Positions 1 to 5,928 of a stretch of DNA of 6,217 bases are shown one piece after another. The notes under the pieces were generated by a model. That model was not told the origin of the DNA, did no database searches, and was given only the letters and a program-made list of their open reading frames with translations. The stretch comes from Acidobacteriota bacterium. Its GTDB lineage: Bacteria; Acidobacteriota; Thermoanaerobaculia; Thermoanaerobaculales; Thermoanaerobaculaceae. The stretch lies in contig DAIDOU010000068.1 in NCBI GenBank assembly GCA_027458945.1, forward strand, positions 1 through 6,217, given 5' to 3'. Every line of letters begins with the position of its first letter. Positions within the stretch are counted from its first letter, which is position 1. Position numbers and translations under genes: made by a program.

Positions 1-131
1 GCGAGGAGGACCTCGGAGCCGACCTCGAGCGCGTGTTGCAGCAGGCCGCCGGCGGCGACGCTCTCGTCGTCGGGGTGGGGAAGGAGCACGAGGAGGCGAT
101 CGGTCGGTCCGAGCGCGAGCGTCTGGATCAC
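1..131 (-). CDS. PIG-L/LmbE family zinc deacetylase, N-terminal fragment (gene continues off the left edge)
   Basis: The minus-strand frame starting with GTG at 131-129 is open to the window edge and encodes 43 complete codons. The peptide has a hydrophobic beta-strand, LLVLLP (about residues 13-18), followed at once by HPDDES (about 19-24) and AAGGLLQ. This is the signature of the PIG-L/LmbE superfamily (GlcNAc-PI de-N-acetylase, MshB, BshB). In that family the His and the second Asp of HPDD bind zinc and the first Asp is the general base, and members remove N-acetyl groups from GlcNAc-type sugars. The distance from the start to the motif is normal for the family. The GTG overlaps the TGA of the upstream glycosyltransferase by four bases (GTGA, 128-131), with a weak GGAG ribosome binding site at 141-138, so translation is probably coupled. 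This points to a shared envelope-glycan or glycolipid pathway. The substrate cannot be told from this fragment, and the second histidine motif lies outside the window. Confidence 0.88.
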   Translation of the reverse strand, partial: MIQTLALGPTDRLLVLLPHPDDESVAAGGLLQHALEVGSEVLL

Positions 132-1810
132 GGCCGGCTCCGGTGCCCGCCGAACGGTGACAGGCCGCACTCGATCGCGCGCGCCCAGACGACCGCGAGC
201 GGGCCCGTGGCCCCCGCCGGCGTGAACTCGTGTGTCCCAGCCCCGAGCTCGCGCGGCCCGGCGCCGGGCACGCCGTCGAGAGCGCCCGCCGCCGCCCCGC
301 CGGGCGCGATCACGATATACCTCCCCGGGATCGCGATGGCGAAGCGCACCGGTGTACCGGCGCCGGCCGTCGGGCCGAGCCGTTGCCCCGCCACGCGGAG
401 CGCGCCGACCGAGACGAAGTTGGCGTTGAGGAACGCACGCCCGCGCGCCGGGAAGCCCGCGCTGTCGAGAACGGCGACGTGGCAGCGGGTGCGGACGACG
501 CTCTCGGCGATCGTGTCGGGGAGCAGCCCGCGGCGGATCCTCTCCTTGGTGATCGTCTCCAGCACCGGGAAGAACGCCCGCCGGCGGAACACGGTCTCGC
601 CCTTGGCGTCGAACACGTAGTCGCCGGGGCCGGTCAGGCGCAGCACGTTGGCGACGAGGGCGGTCTGCGGCCGGCCGCGGTCGCGCCAGATCGGGCCCTT
701 GCCGACGATGATGCCGAGCTCGACGACGAGCCACGCGGCGAGCACCGCCGCCGGCAACATCGCGGACTTGCCGCCGGCGGCACGCCGGTCCCGCCAGTGC
801 TGCCACGCCGCGGCCGCGGCGAGGGCCGCGAGCGGGAACGCCGGCAGGTTGTCCTGGCCGGTGACCAGCGGCCAGAACCCCTGCAGCACGGCGACGTAGA
901 GCGAGCCCGCGAGGAAGACCGCGACGCGCCGGGTCCTGCGGCGGTCGCCCGCACCGGAACGCACGCTCCTGGCGGCGACCCACGCTGCCGCCGCGATCGC
1001 CGCCGCGCCCACGGGCCACCGCCACGGATCGCTCCAGTGGCCGAGTCCAGGCAGGATGTTGTGGGTGACGACATCGCGGACGCCCGGCTCGAGCGCGCCG
1101 CGCGCCGCCAAGAACGCCGTCACGAGCGCAGGCACGAGCGCGAGGCCGGCCGCTCCGGCGCCGGCCAACCGCACCGCCCGCCGCGGCGGGAACGCGGCCC
1201 GGACCTCGGCGGAAGCGGCCGCCACCACGAGCGCGGCGCCGGACAGCGCGGCGAGGAGGAGCGCCGTCTTCTGCGAAACGGCGAGCGCGGCCCCGAGCGC
1301 CGCGGCCGTGGCGAACGCCCGGCGGGCGTCGAGCGGGCGGCCCGCGATCACGACCAACGCCGCGAGCCACAGGACCGTCCACAGGTTGTCGGTGCGGAAC
1401 TCGATCGAGGTGAAGAAGAACTCGTAGTGCAGCGCGAGCAACACCGCCGCGAAGAGCGCGACGCGAGCGTCGAACAGCCGGCGCGCCAGCAGCCAGGTGA
1501 GCGCCAGCGCGAGCACGTACAGCGCCAGCATCGGCACGCGCATGAGGACGAGGGCGTCGGCGCGCTCGCCGGCGAGAGCGAGCCACGGCGCCATCAGGAG
1601 GTGGAAGAGCGGCGAGTGGTTGTCGAAGAGGTCGCGGTACTGGACCAGCCCCTGCGTCCAGCCCCAAACCACGTGCAGGTGCTGCGGCTCGTCCGAGTTG
1701 AAGCGGTAATTGGCGAGGTAGGGGAGCTTGAGGAGCAGAGCCGTGCCGAGGAGCGTCAGACCGGTGGCGCGCTCCCGGTTGGTGGCGTGGCGGATCGCGA
1801 TGGCAGGCAA
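128..1810 (-). CDS. GT-C fold membrane glycosyltransferase (GT39/ArnT/PMT-like)
   Basis: A complete 560-residue polytopic membrane protein, likely moving a sugar from a polyprenyl-phosphate donor onto an acceptor on the outer face of the inner membrane. The order of parts is typical of GT-C enzymes. TM1 lies at about residues 16-33. It is followed by an external loop with the acidic pair D40-E41 (FNSDEPQH), where GT-C enzymes carry the catalytic/metal-binding acid. Next comes RDLFDNHSPLFH (59-70), matching the D-x-H-x-P-L-F motif of GT39 proteins. Further hydrophobic helices run to about residue 370 (roughly 83-110, 115-130, 142-157, 165-200, 212-235, 265-282, 296-312, 322-337, 350-370). Residues about 380-560 form a non-membrane C-terminal region. 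The start is TTG at 1810-1808: GAGGAG lies eight bases upstream, and no ATG or GTG nearby is as well placed. The stop overlaps the downstream deacetylase start. Donor and acceptor are unknown. Confidence 0.87.
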   Translation of the reverse strand: MPAIAIRHATNRERATGLTLLGTALLLKLPYLANYRFNSDEPQHLHVVWGWTQGLVQYRDLFDNHSPLFHLLMAPWLALAGERADALVLMRVPMLALYVLALALTWLLARRLFDARVALFAAVLLALHYEFFFTSIEFRTDNLWTVLWLAALVVIAGRPLDARRAFATAAALGAALAVSQKTALLLAALSGAALVVAAASAEVRAAFPPRRAVRLAGAGAAGLALVPALVTAFLAARGALEPGVRDVVTHNILPGLGHWSDPWRWPVGAAAIAAAAWVAARSVRSGAGDRRRTRRVAVFLAGSLYVAVLQGFWPLVTGQDNLPAFPLAALAAAAAWQHWRDRRAAGGKSAMLPAAVLAAWLVVELGIIVGKGPIWRDRGRPQTALVANVLRLTGPGDYVFDAKGETVFRRRAFFPVLETITKERIRRGLLPDTIAESVVRTRCHVAVLDSAGFPARGRAFLNANFVSVGALRVAGQRLGPTAGAGTPVRFAIAIPGRYIVIAPGGAAAGALDGVPGAGPRELGAGTHEFTPAGATGPLAVVWARAIECGLSPFGGHRSRP

Positions 1811-1818
1811 ACGGTGAG

Positions 1819-1824
1819 CTCCTC
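1819..1824 (-). promoter_or_regulatory. Ribosome binding site deciding a TTG start
   Basis: On the minus strand GAGGAG sits eight bases before the TTG at 1810-1808. A strong Shine-Dalgarno match at ideal spacing is the main reason for choosing this rare start codon for the glycosyltransferase. Confidence 0.7.
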
Positions 1825-1837
1825 GCTCAGGTGCGCG

Positions 1838-1846
1838 AGTCTAGCA
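1838..1846 (-). promoter_or_regulatory. Possible extended -10 promoter for the glycosyltransferase-deacetylase operon
   Basis: Read on the minus strand, this is TGC followed by TAGACT, an extended -10 (TGn) plus a hexamer matching TATAAT at four of six positions. No good -35 is seen, which is tolerated with a TGn element. Transcription would begin near 1831 and leave a leader of about 20 bases containing the GAGGAG site before the TTG start. This is a plausible arrangement, but the motif is short enough to occur by chance. Confidence 0.35.
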
Positions 1847-1940
1847 GTTCGGCCGGCGCGATCCCAGGCGGGGCCGAGCGGCGTTTACTGCGCGCGGCCG
1901 TGGCTCCGAGCGCGCCGGAAGAGTGTACCCTTGCTGCAGC

Positions 1941-1945
1941 GGAGG
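1941..1945 (+). promoter_or_regulatory. Ribosome binding site for the M14 peptidase
   Basis: GGAGG lies four bases before the ATG at 1950. It supports that ATG over the in-frame GTG at 1923, which would add nine residues (including two cysteines) ahead of the charged n-region of the signal peptide and has only a weak GGAAGA directly abutting it. Confidence 0.6.
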
Positions 1946-1949
1946 CGGG

Positions 1950-4565
1950 ATGAGGGTTCGTGCGCAGGTGCTCGTATTGGTCGGGTTGCTCGTTCTCAAC
2001 GGAGCAGGGGCCGTCGCCGGGCCGTCGGCGCCGCCGTCGCCGCGCGACGTGCTCGGCATCGACGTCGGCGCCGACCGGGTCCTGGCGAGTTACGGCGAGA
2101 GCGAACGCTACCTGCGCGCGCTGGCGCAGGCGAGCGACCGGGTGCGGGTGGTCGAGATGGGACCGACCGTCGAGCGGCGGACGATGATCGCGGCGGTCGT
2201 CACCAGCGCCGCGAACCTCGCGCGTCTGGATGAGCTGCGCGCCGGCTGGGCGCGCATCGCCGACCCGCGTGGGCTCGACCCGGCGGGGCGCGAGCGTCTG
2301 ATCGCGACGCTGCCGAGCTGCGCGCTGATCACCGCGGGGATCCACGCCAACGAGGTGGCGGGGCCGCAGGCGGCGCTGCTGTTCGCCCACCGGCTGGCCA
2401 CGGCGCCCGCCGGGAGCCCGGAGGCGGGGTGGCTCGAGCGGACCGTCGTGCTGATCGTGCCGTCGCTCAACCCCGACGGGCAGGAGGCGACGGTCGCGTG
2501 GTACCGGAAGTGGATGGGAACGCCGTACGAGGGTTCGCAGCCGCCGTTCCTCTACCACCGTTACGCGGGGCACGACAACAACCGCGACTTCGTCTACCTG
2601 ACCCAGCCCGAGAGCCGGGCGCTCAACCGCTTCGTCTACCGCGACTGGCACCCGCAGCTCTTCGTCGACCTGCACATGATGGGCGCGACCGGACCGCGGC
2701 AGTTCGTCCCCCCGTTCGCCGACCCGATCGCCCCCAACGTCCACCCGTACGTGTGGCGCATCACGTCGCACCTCGGCACGCTGATGTCGCTCCGCCTCGA
2801 GGAGAGCGGCAAGGCCGGCGTGGTCTCCGGGTGGACGTTCGACGGCAACTGGATCGGCGGCACCCGCAACACGGGCTGGTGGAAGAACGTGTTCGGCGTG
2901 CTCACGGAGACCGCCGCCGCCGCGCTCGCCACCCCGATCGAGGTGGACGCGAGCGAGCTGCACGGCGGCGGCAAGGGCCTCGTCGAGTACCGGCCGCAGG
3001 TCAACTTCCCCAACCCGTGGCGCGGCGGGCGCTGGGGCCTGGCCGACGCGGTCGGCTACCAACTCGTGATCATGAACGCACTCGTCGAGTTCGCGGCCAC
3101 CGAGCGTCCGGCCGTGCTGCGCGACGCCGCCGCGATGGCGGCCGAGGCCGCTGAGCGCGGCGCGCAGGACGCGCCCTGCGCCTATCTGGTGCCGCCGGAC
3201 GGCGATCCCGGCCGGCGGGCGCACCTGGTGCGGCTGTTGCTCGCGGCGGGCGTCGAGGGGGCGGTCGCGACCGGGCCGGTCGTCGCCGACGGCGTCACCT
3301 ACCCGGCGGGGACGGTCGTGTTCCCGGCGGCGCAGCCGTTGCGGCAGTACCTGCTCGAGGTCATGGAGCGGCAGCACTACCCCGAGGTCGAGCCGGCCCC
3401 GAACGCCGAGATCCTGCTGCCGTACGACATCACCGCGTGGACTATGCCGCTCGAGCTCGGCGTGCGCGCGGTGCGGGCGGACGGTGCTGCCGTCGGCGAG
3501 ACGGCGCCGATCGGGCCGGATTGGACGCCGGCGCCGGCCCCCCCGAGCGGCTCCGGGGAGGTGCTCGTGGTCCCGGCGGGCCAGCTCGGAGGGTTCCTCC
3601 TGGCCAACCGGGCGCTCTCGCGCGGGGCGCGCGTGTCCCGACTCGCGCCGGCATCCTCCGGCGGCGGCGCCCAGCTGCCGGCGGGCTCGTTCGTCGTCGA
3701 GGGGTTGTCAGCCGAGGCGCGCGACGATCTCCTCCACGACGCCGGGGTCGGCGGCGTGCTGGTGGCCTCGCGGCCCGCGGACGCGGTGCCGCTGCGGCGG
3801 GTCCGCGTCGGTGTCTACCATCCCAACTTCGGTCTGGAGGACGCCGGTTGGCTGCGTTTCGTCCTCGAGCGGGCCGGGTTCGACGTCGAGGTCATCGACA
3901 GCCGAGCGGTTTCCTCGGGCGAGTTCGCGAAGCGCGTCGAAGTGCTCGTGCTGCCGCCGCTCGACGGCAAGGTCCTCGTCGAGGGCCCGTCGCGCCGCGG
4001 TCCCGTGCCGGCGCCGCCCGCGTACCGCGCCGGGATCGGCAAGGACGGCGTCGAGGCGGTGCGGCGGTTCTTCTCGGGCGGCGGCACGGTCCTCGCGTTC
4101 GGTCCGTCGGCCGGCTGGCTCGCCGAGACGCTCGACCTGCCGGTGACCGACGCCCTGAAGGGGGTCAAGCGCGAGGCGTTCCACGACCCCGGGGCGCTGC
4201 TGACCGTCGCGGTGGATCCGGCCTCGCCGCTCGCCGCCGGCCTGCCGGCGCGGATCGCGGCGATGGTGGAGTGGGGGGTCGCGTTCCAGACCCGGCCGGT
4301 GAGCGGTGAGCAGACCCGTACCGTGGCGGCGCGTTTCCCCGACGAGCCGCTCGTGCTCTCCGGCTGGGTCCGGGGCGAGGAACTGCTCCGGCGCCAGGTG
4401 GCCGTGGTCGAGGTGGCGCGGGGCGCGGGCCGCGCCGTGCTGTACTCGTTCGCGCCGTACTTCCGCGGCCAGACCGAGGCCGCGTTCCCGTTGCTGTTCA
4501 ACGCGGTGGTCGAGCGGATGGGCCGGCCGGCCGCCGCGGCCGGCCGGCGGGGCGAGCGGTCGTAG
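1950..4565 (+). CDS. Secreted M14-family zinc metallopeptidase with C-terminal class I glutamine amidotransferase-like domain
   Basis: An 871-residue exported peptidase, expected to hydrolyse peptides from the C-terminal side as in carboxypeptidase A relatives. A signal peptide is clear: MRVR, a hydrophobic core (VLVLVGLLVL), then AVA with likely cleavage after A23; there is no lipobox cysteine. The M14 domain (about 40-385) has the full catalytic set. H132 and E135 in GIHANEVAG and H242 in FVDLHMMG are the zinc ligands. N211-R212 in HDNNRDF matches the substrate carboxylate-binding Asn-Arg, and E320 in GVLTETA is the general acid/base. A linker region with YDITAWTMPL (about 492-501) follows. 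Residues about 615-730 form a flavodoxin-like alpha/beta unit (VRVGVYHPNFG, VEVLVLPPLDG, FFSGGGTVLAFGPSAGW) resembling GATase1/ThuA folds, but no cysteine is at the nucleophile position (S720 region). The length suits the large M14 proteins of environmental Gram-negatives. The phosphoglycerate mutase gene follows after 35 bases, suggesting co-transcription. Substrate unknown. Confidence 0.9.
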   Translation: MRVRAQVLVLVGLLVLNGAGAVAGPSAPPSPRDVLGIDVGADRVLASYGESERYLRALAQASDRVRVVEMGPTVERRTMIAAVVTSAANLARLDELRAGWARIADPRGLDPAGRERLIATLPSCALITAGIHANEVAGPQAALLFAHRLATAPAGSPEAGWLERTVVLIVPSLNPDGQEATVAWYRKWMGTPYEGSQPPFLYHRYAGHDNNRDFVYLTQPESRALNRFVYRDWHPQLFVDLHMMGATGPRQFVPPFADPIAPNVHPYVWRITSHLGTLMSLRLEESGKAGVVSGWTFDGNWIGGTRNTGWWKNVFGVLTETAAAALATPIEVDASELHGGGKGLVEYRPQVNFPNPWRGGRWGLADAVGYQLVIMNALVEFAATERPAVLRDAAAMAAEAAERGAQDAPCAYLVPPDGDPGRRAHLVRLLLAAGVEGAVATGPVVADGVTYPAGTVVFPAAQPLRQYLLEVMERQHYPEVEPAPNAEILLPYDITAWTMPLELGVRAVRADGAAVGETAPIGPDWTPAPAPPSGSGEVLVVPAGQLGGFLLANRALSRGARVSRLAPASSGGGAQLPAGSFVVEGLSAEARDDLLHDAGVGGVLVASRPADAVPLRRVRVGVYHPNFGLEDAGWLRFVLERAGFDVEVIDSRAVSSGEFAKRVEVLVLPPLDGKVLVEGPSRRGPVPAPPAYRAGIGKDGVEAVRRFFSGGGTVLAFGPSAGWLAETLDLPVTDALKGVKREAFHDPGALLTVAVDPASPLAAGLPARIAAMVEWGVAFQTRPVSGEQTRTVAARFPDEPLVLSGWVRGEELLRRQVAVVEVARGAGRAVLYSFAPYFRGQTEAAFPLLFNAVVERMGRPAAAAGRRGERS
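4522..4548 (+). repeat. 13-base GC-only perfect inverted repeat in the last codons of the M14 gene
   Basis: GCCGGCCGGCCGC (4522-4534) is followed, after one base, by its exact reverse complement (4536-4548). With a 3-5 base loop it would give a stem of about 11-12 G-C pairs. It encodes the low-complexity tail GRPAAAAGR, so the protein places little constraint on it. No T-run follows, so it is not a classical terminator. Confidence 0.6.
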
Positions 4566-4571
4566 CGTGTT

Positions 4572-4589
4572 GGCCGCCGTCCGGCGGCC
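4572..4589 (+). repeat. Hairpin between the M14 stop codon and the apgM ribosome binding site
   Basis: GGCCGCC (4572-4578), loop GTCC, GGCGGCC (4583-4589) forms a perfect seven-pair G-C stem with a four-base loop. It ends one base before GGAGG of the next gene and has no T-run. It may stabilise or process the transcript, or limit access to the ribosome binding site. The role is inferred from position only. Confidence 0.55.
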
Positions 4590-4590
4590 G

Positions 4591-4595
4591 GGAGG
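4591..4595 (+). promoter_or_regulatory. Ribosome binding site for apgM
   Basis: GGAGG lies five bases before the ATG at 4601 and fourteen before the next in-frame ATG at 4610, so 4601 is the better start. It immediately follows the 4572-4589 hairpin. Confidence 0.65.
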
Positions 4596-4600
4596 CGGAC

Positions 4601-5812
4601 ATGGATCCTATGCGAATCGTCGAAGCCCAGGCGGAGCAAACGCCGTCGAAGATCGTGATGCTGGTGATGGACGGGCTCGGCGACCTGCCCCGGTACGGCG
4701 ACGGCCTCACCCCGCTGGCGGCGGCCAACAAGCCGAACCTCGACCGGCTGGCGCGCGACGGCTGCTGCGGCCGCTTCGACCCGGTGGGGCCGGGGATCAC
4801 TCCCGGCTCCGGCCCTGGCCACCTCGGCCTGTTCGGCTACGATCCGACCGAGTTCGAGATCGGGCGCGGCGTGCTCTCGGCCGTCGGGATCGACTTCGCC
4901 CTGCAGCCGGGGGACGTCGCTGCGCGCTTCAACTTCTGCACCGTCGACGGCGAGGGCCGCGTGACCGACCGCCGGGCGGGGAGAATCTCCACCGCCGAGA
5001 ACCGGCGCCTGGTGGCGCGCCTGCGCACGATCCCGGTGCCGAAAGGCGTCAAGCTGTTCGTCGAGACCGAGGCGGAGCACCGTGGCGCGCTCATCGTGCG
5101 CGGCAAGGGACTCGGCCACCGTCTCGCCGACACCGACCCGCAACGCACCGGCGTGCCGCCGCTGCCGGTGAAGGCGCTCGACGCCAAGGCGAAGCCGACC
5201 GCCGCGATCGTCGCCGCCTTCGTGGAAGCCGCCGGCGCGGCCCTCGGCGGCGAGGCGCGGGCCAACGGCATCCTCTTGCGCGGGTTCGATTCGCTGCCGC
5301 ACATCCCCTCGCTGACCGAGCGTTTCCGCCTGCGGCCGGTGTGCGTCGCCACCTACCCGATGTACCGCGGGCTGGCGCGCCTGGTGGGGATGGATATGCC
5401 GCCGGCGCCCCCGGCGCTCGGCGAGTTCCCGGCCGCGGTGCGCGCGGCGCGGGACGGCCACGACTTCCTCTTCGTGCACGTCAAGTACACCGACAAGGCG
5501 GGGGAGGACGGCGACTTCGACCGCAAGTGCGCGGTGGTGGAGCAGGTGGACGCGATGCTGCCGGAGATCCTCGGCGACGGTTTCGACGTGGTCGTCGTGA
5601 GCGCCGACCACTCGACGCCGGTGGCGCTCAAGGCGCACTCGTGGCACCCGGTGCCGGCGCTCGTCTGGGCGCCGGGACGCGTGTTCCGCGACGGCGTGAC
5701 CGCGTTCACGGAGAGCGCCTGCACCGCCGGCGGGTTCGGCCGGATGCCGCTCCGCTTCCTCCTCGCCGAGGCGCTTGCGGCCGCGGGCAAGGTCGCGAAG
5801 TTCGGCGCGTAG
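4601..5812 (+). CDS. apgM: 2,3-bisphosphoglycerate-independent phosphoglycerate mutase, archaeal (ApgM) type
   Basis: A 403-residue cytoplasmic enzyme interconverting 3-phosphoglycerate and 2-phosphoglycerate in glycolysis and gluconeogenesis. It belongs to the alkaline-phosphatase superfamily, with the usual ApgM length of about 400. D24 in MLVMDGLGDLP is a metal ligand. S70 in TPGSGPGHLGLFGYDP is the likely phosphorylated nucleophile. TPLAAANKPNLDRLA (37-51) matches the family. The inserted ApgM cap domain covers about 55-220. The C-terminal metal site is seen in HVKYTDKAGEDGDFD (293-307, D298), SADHST (D336, H337) and SWHPVP (H349). Position 302 is Glu where archaeal members typically have His (AGHDG). 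I believe this is usual in bacterial ApgM but cannot check it. The gene follows the M14 peptidase by 35 bases on the same strand and no separate promoter is visible. Some homologues carry the old label phosphonopyruvate decarboxylase-related; the intact mutase motifs make that unlikely. Confidence 0.93.
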   Translation: MDPMRIVEAQAEQTPSKIVMLVMDGLGDLPRYGDGLTPLAAANKPNLDRLARDGCCGRFDPVGPGITPGSGPGHLGLFGYDPTEFEIGRGVLSAVGIDFALQPGDVAARFNFCTVDGEGRVTDRRAGRISTAENRRLVARLRTIPVPKGVKLFVETEAEHRGALIVRGKGLGHRLADTDPQRTGVPPLPVKALDAKAKPTAAIVAAFVEAAGAALGGEARANGILLRGFDSLPHIPSLTERFRLRPVCVATYPMYRGLARLVGMDMPPAPPALGEFPAAVRAARDGHDFLFVHVKYTDKAGEDGDFDRKCAVVEQVDAMLPEILGDGFDVVVVSADHSTPVALKAHSWHPVPALVWAPGRVFRDGVTAFTESACTAGGFGRMPLRFLLAEALAAAGKVAKFGA

Positions 5813-5830
5813 CCCGCGAGGACAAGGGAG

Positions 5831-5928
5831 ACGGAAGAAGGGAGAAGGAAGAAGGAACGGCAGGGCCCGGTTTCTCGGCCTTCCGCATTCCTTCTACCGT
5901 TTACCCTCTTCCTTCTCACTTCCTCCCT
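5831..5928. repeat. Imperfect purine/pyrimidine inverted repeat at the convergent gene junction
   Basis: Positions 5833-5857 are 25 consecutive purines. The region 5880-5935 is mostly pyrimidine on the same strand. GAGAAGGAAGA (5842-5852) pairs perfectly with TCTTCCTTCTC (5907-5917). Pairing continues outward with a few mismatches (5831-5840 with 5919-5928) and inward through ACGG (5857-5860) with CCGT (5897-5900). The intervening part contains GGGCCC (5863-5868). The purine tract also contains a 13-base mirror palindrome (5845-5857). It lies between the apgM stop (5812) and the stop of the converging transporter gene (5894), reaching into the latter. It could act as a two-way terminator or be a copy of a dispersed repeat. 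There is no clean T-run on either strand. Confidence 0.55.

Larger units (their letters stand above)
1811..1949. promoter_or_regulatory. Divergent intergenic region between glycosyltransferase and M14 peptidase
   Basis: This 139-base spacer must hold the promoters for both outward-facing genes. On the minus strand I see an extended -10 (next entry). On the plus strand no convincing -35/-10 pair is visible: TTTACT at 1884-1889 resembles a -35, but nothing like a -10 follows at 16-18 bases. TACCCT at 1926-1931 is a poor -10. No operator-like palindrome stands out. Confidence 0.5.

Noticed and set aside
1884..1931. Possible plus-strand promoter, TTTACT with TACCCT
   Set aside because: The gap between the hexamers is about 36 bases, far beyond the usual 16-18, and TACCCT is a poor -10.
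230..2233. 667-codon plus-strand open frame opposite the glycosyltransferase
   Set aside because: Extremely rich in Arg, Glu, Gly and Ala with no recognisable motif. It is the antisense shadow of a GC-rich gene whose own product has clear GT-C motifs, and it also crosses the divergent spacer into the peptidase gene.
1827..3377. 516-codon minus-strand open frame opposite the M14 peptidase
   Set aside because: Arg/Val/Asp/His-rich low-information protein opposite intact catalytic motifs of the peptidase. It is explained by GC-biased third positions.
4572..4600. Hairpin as a rho-independent terminator after the peptidase
   Set aside because: No T-run follows; the stem is followed by the ribosome site and start of apgM.
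3815..5647. 610-codon minus-strand open frame spanning the peptidase and mutase
   Set aside because: It runs antisense through two well-supported genes and their junction, with no domain-like segment.
5842..5917. Junction repeat as a CRISPR array or tandem repeat
   Set aside because: There is one inverted pair and irregular short purine runs, with no regularly spaced direct repeats or unique spacers.
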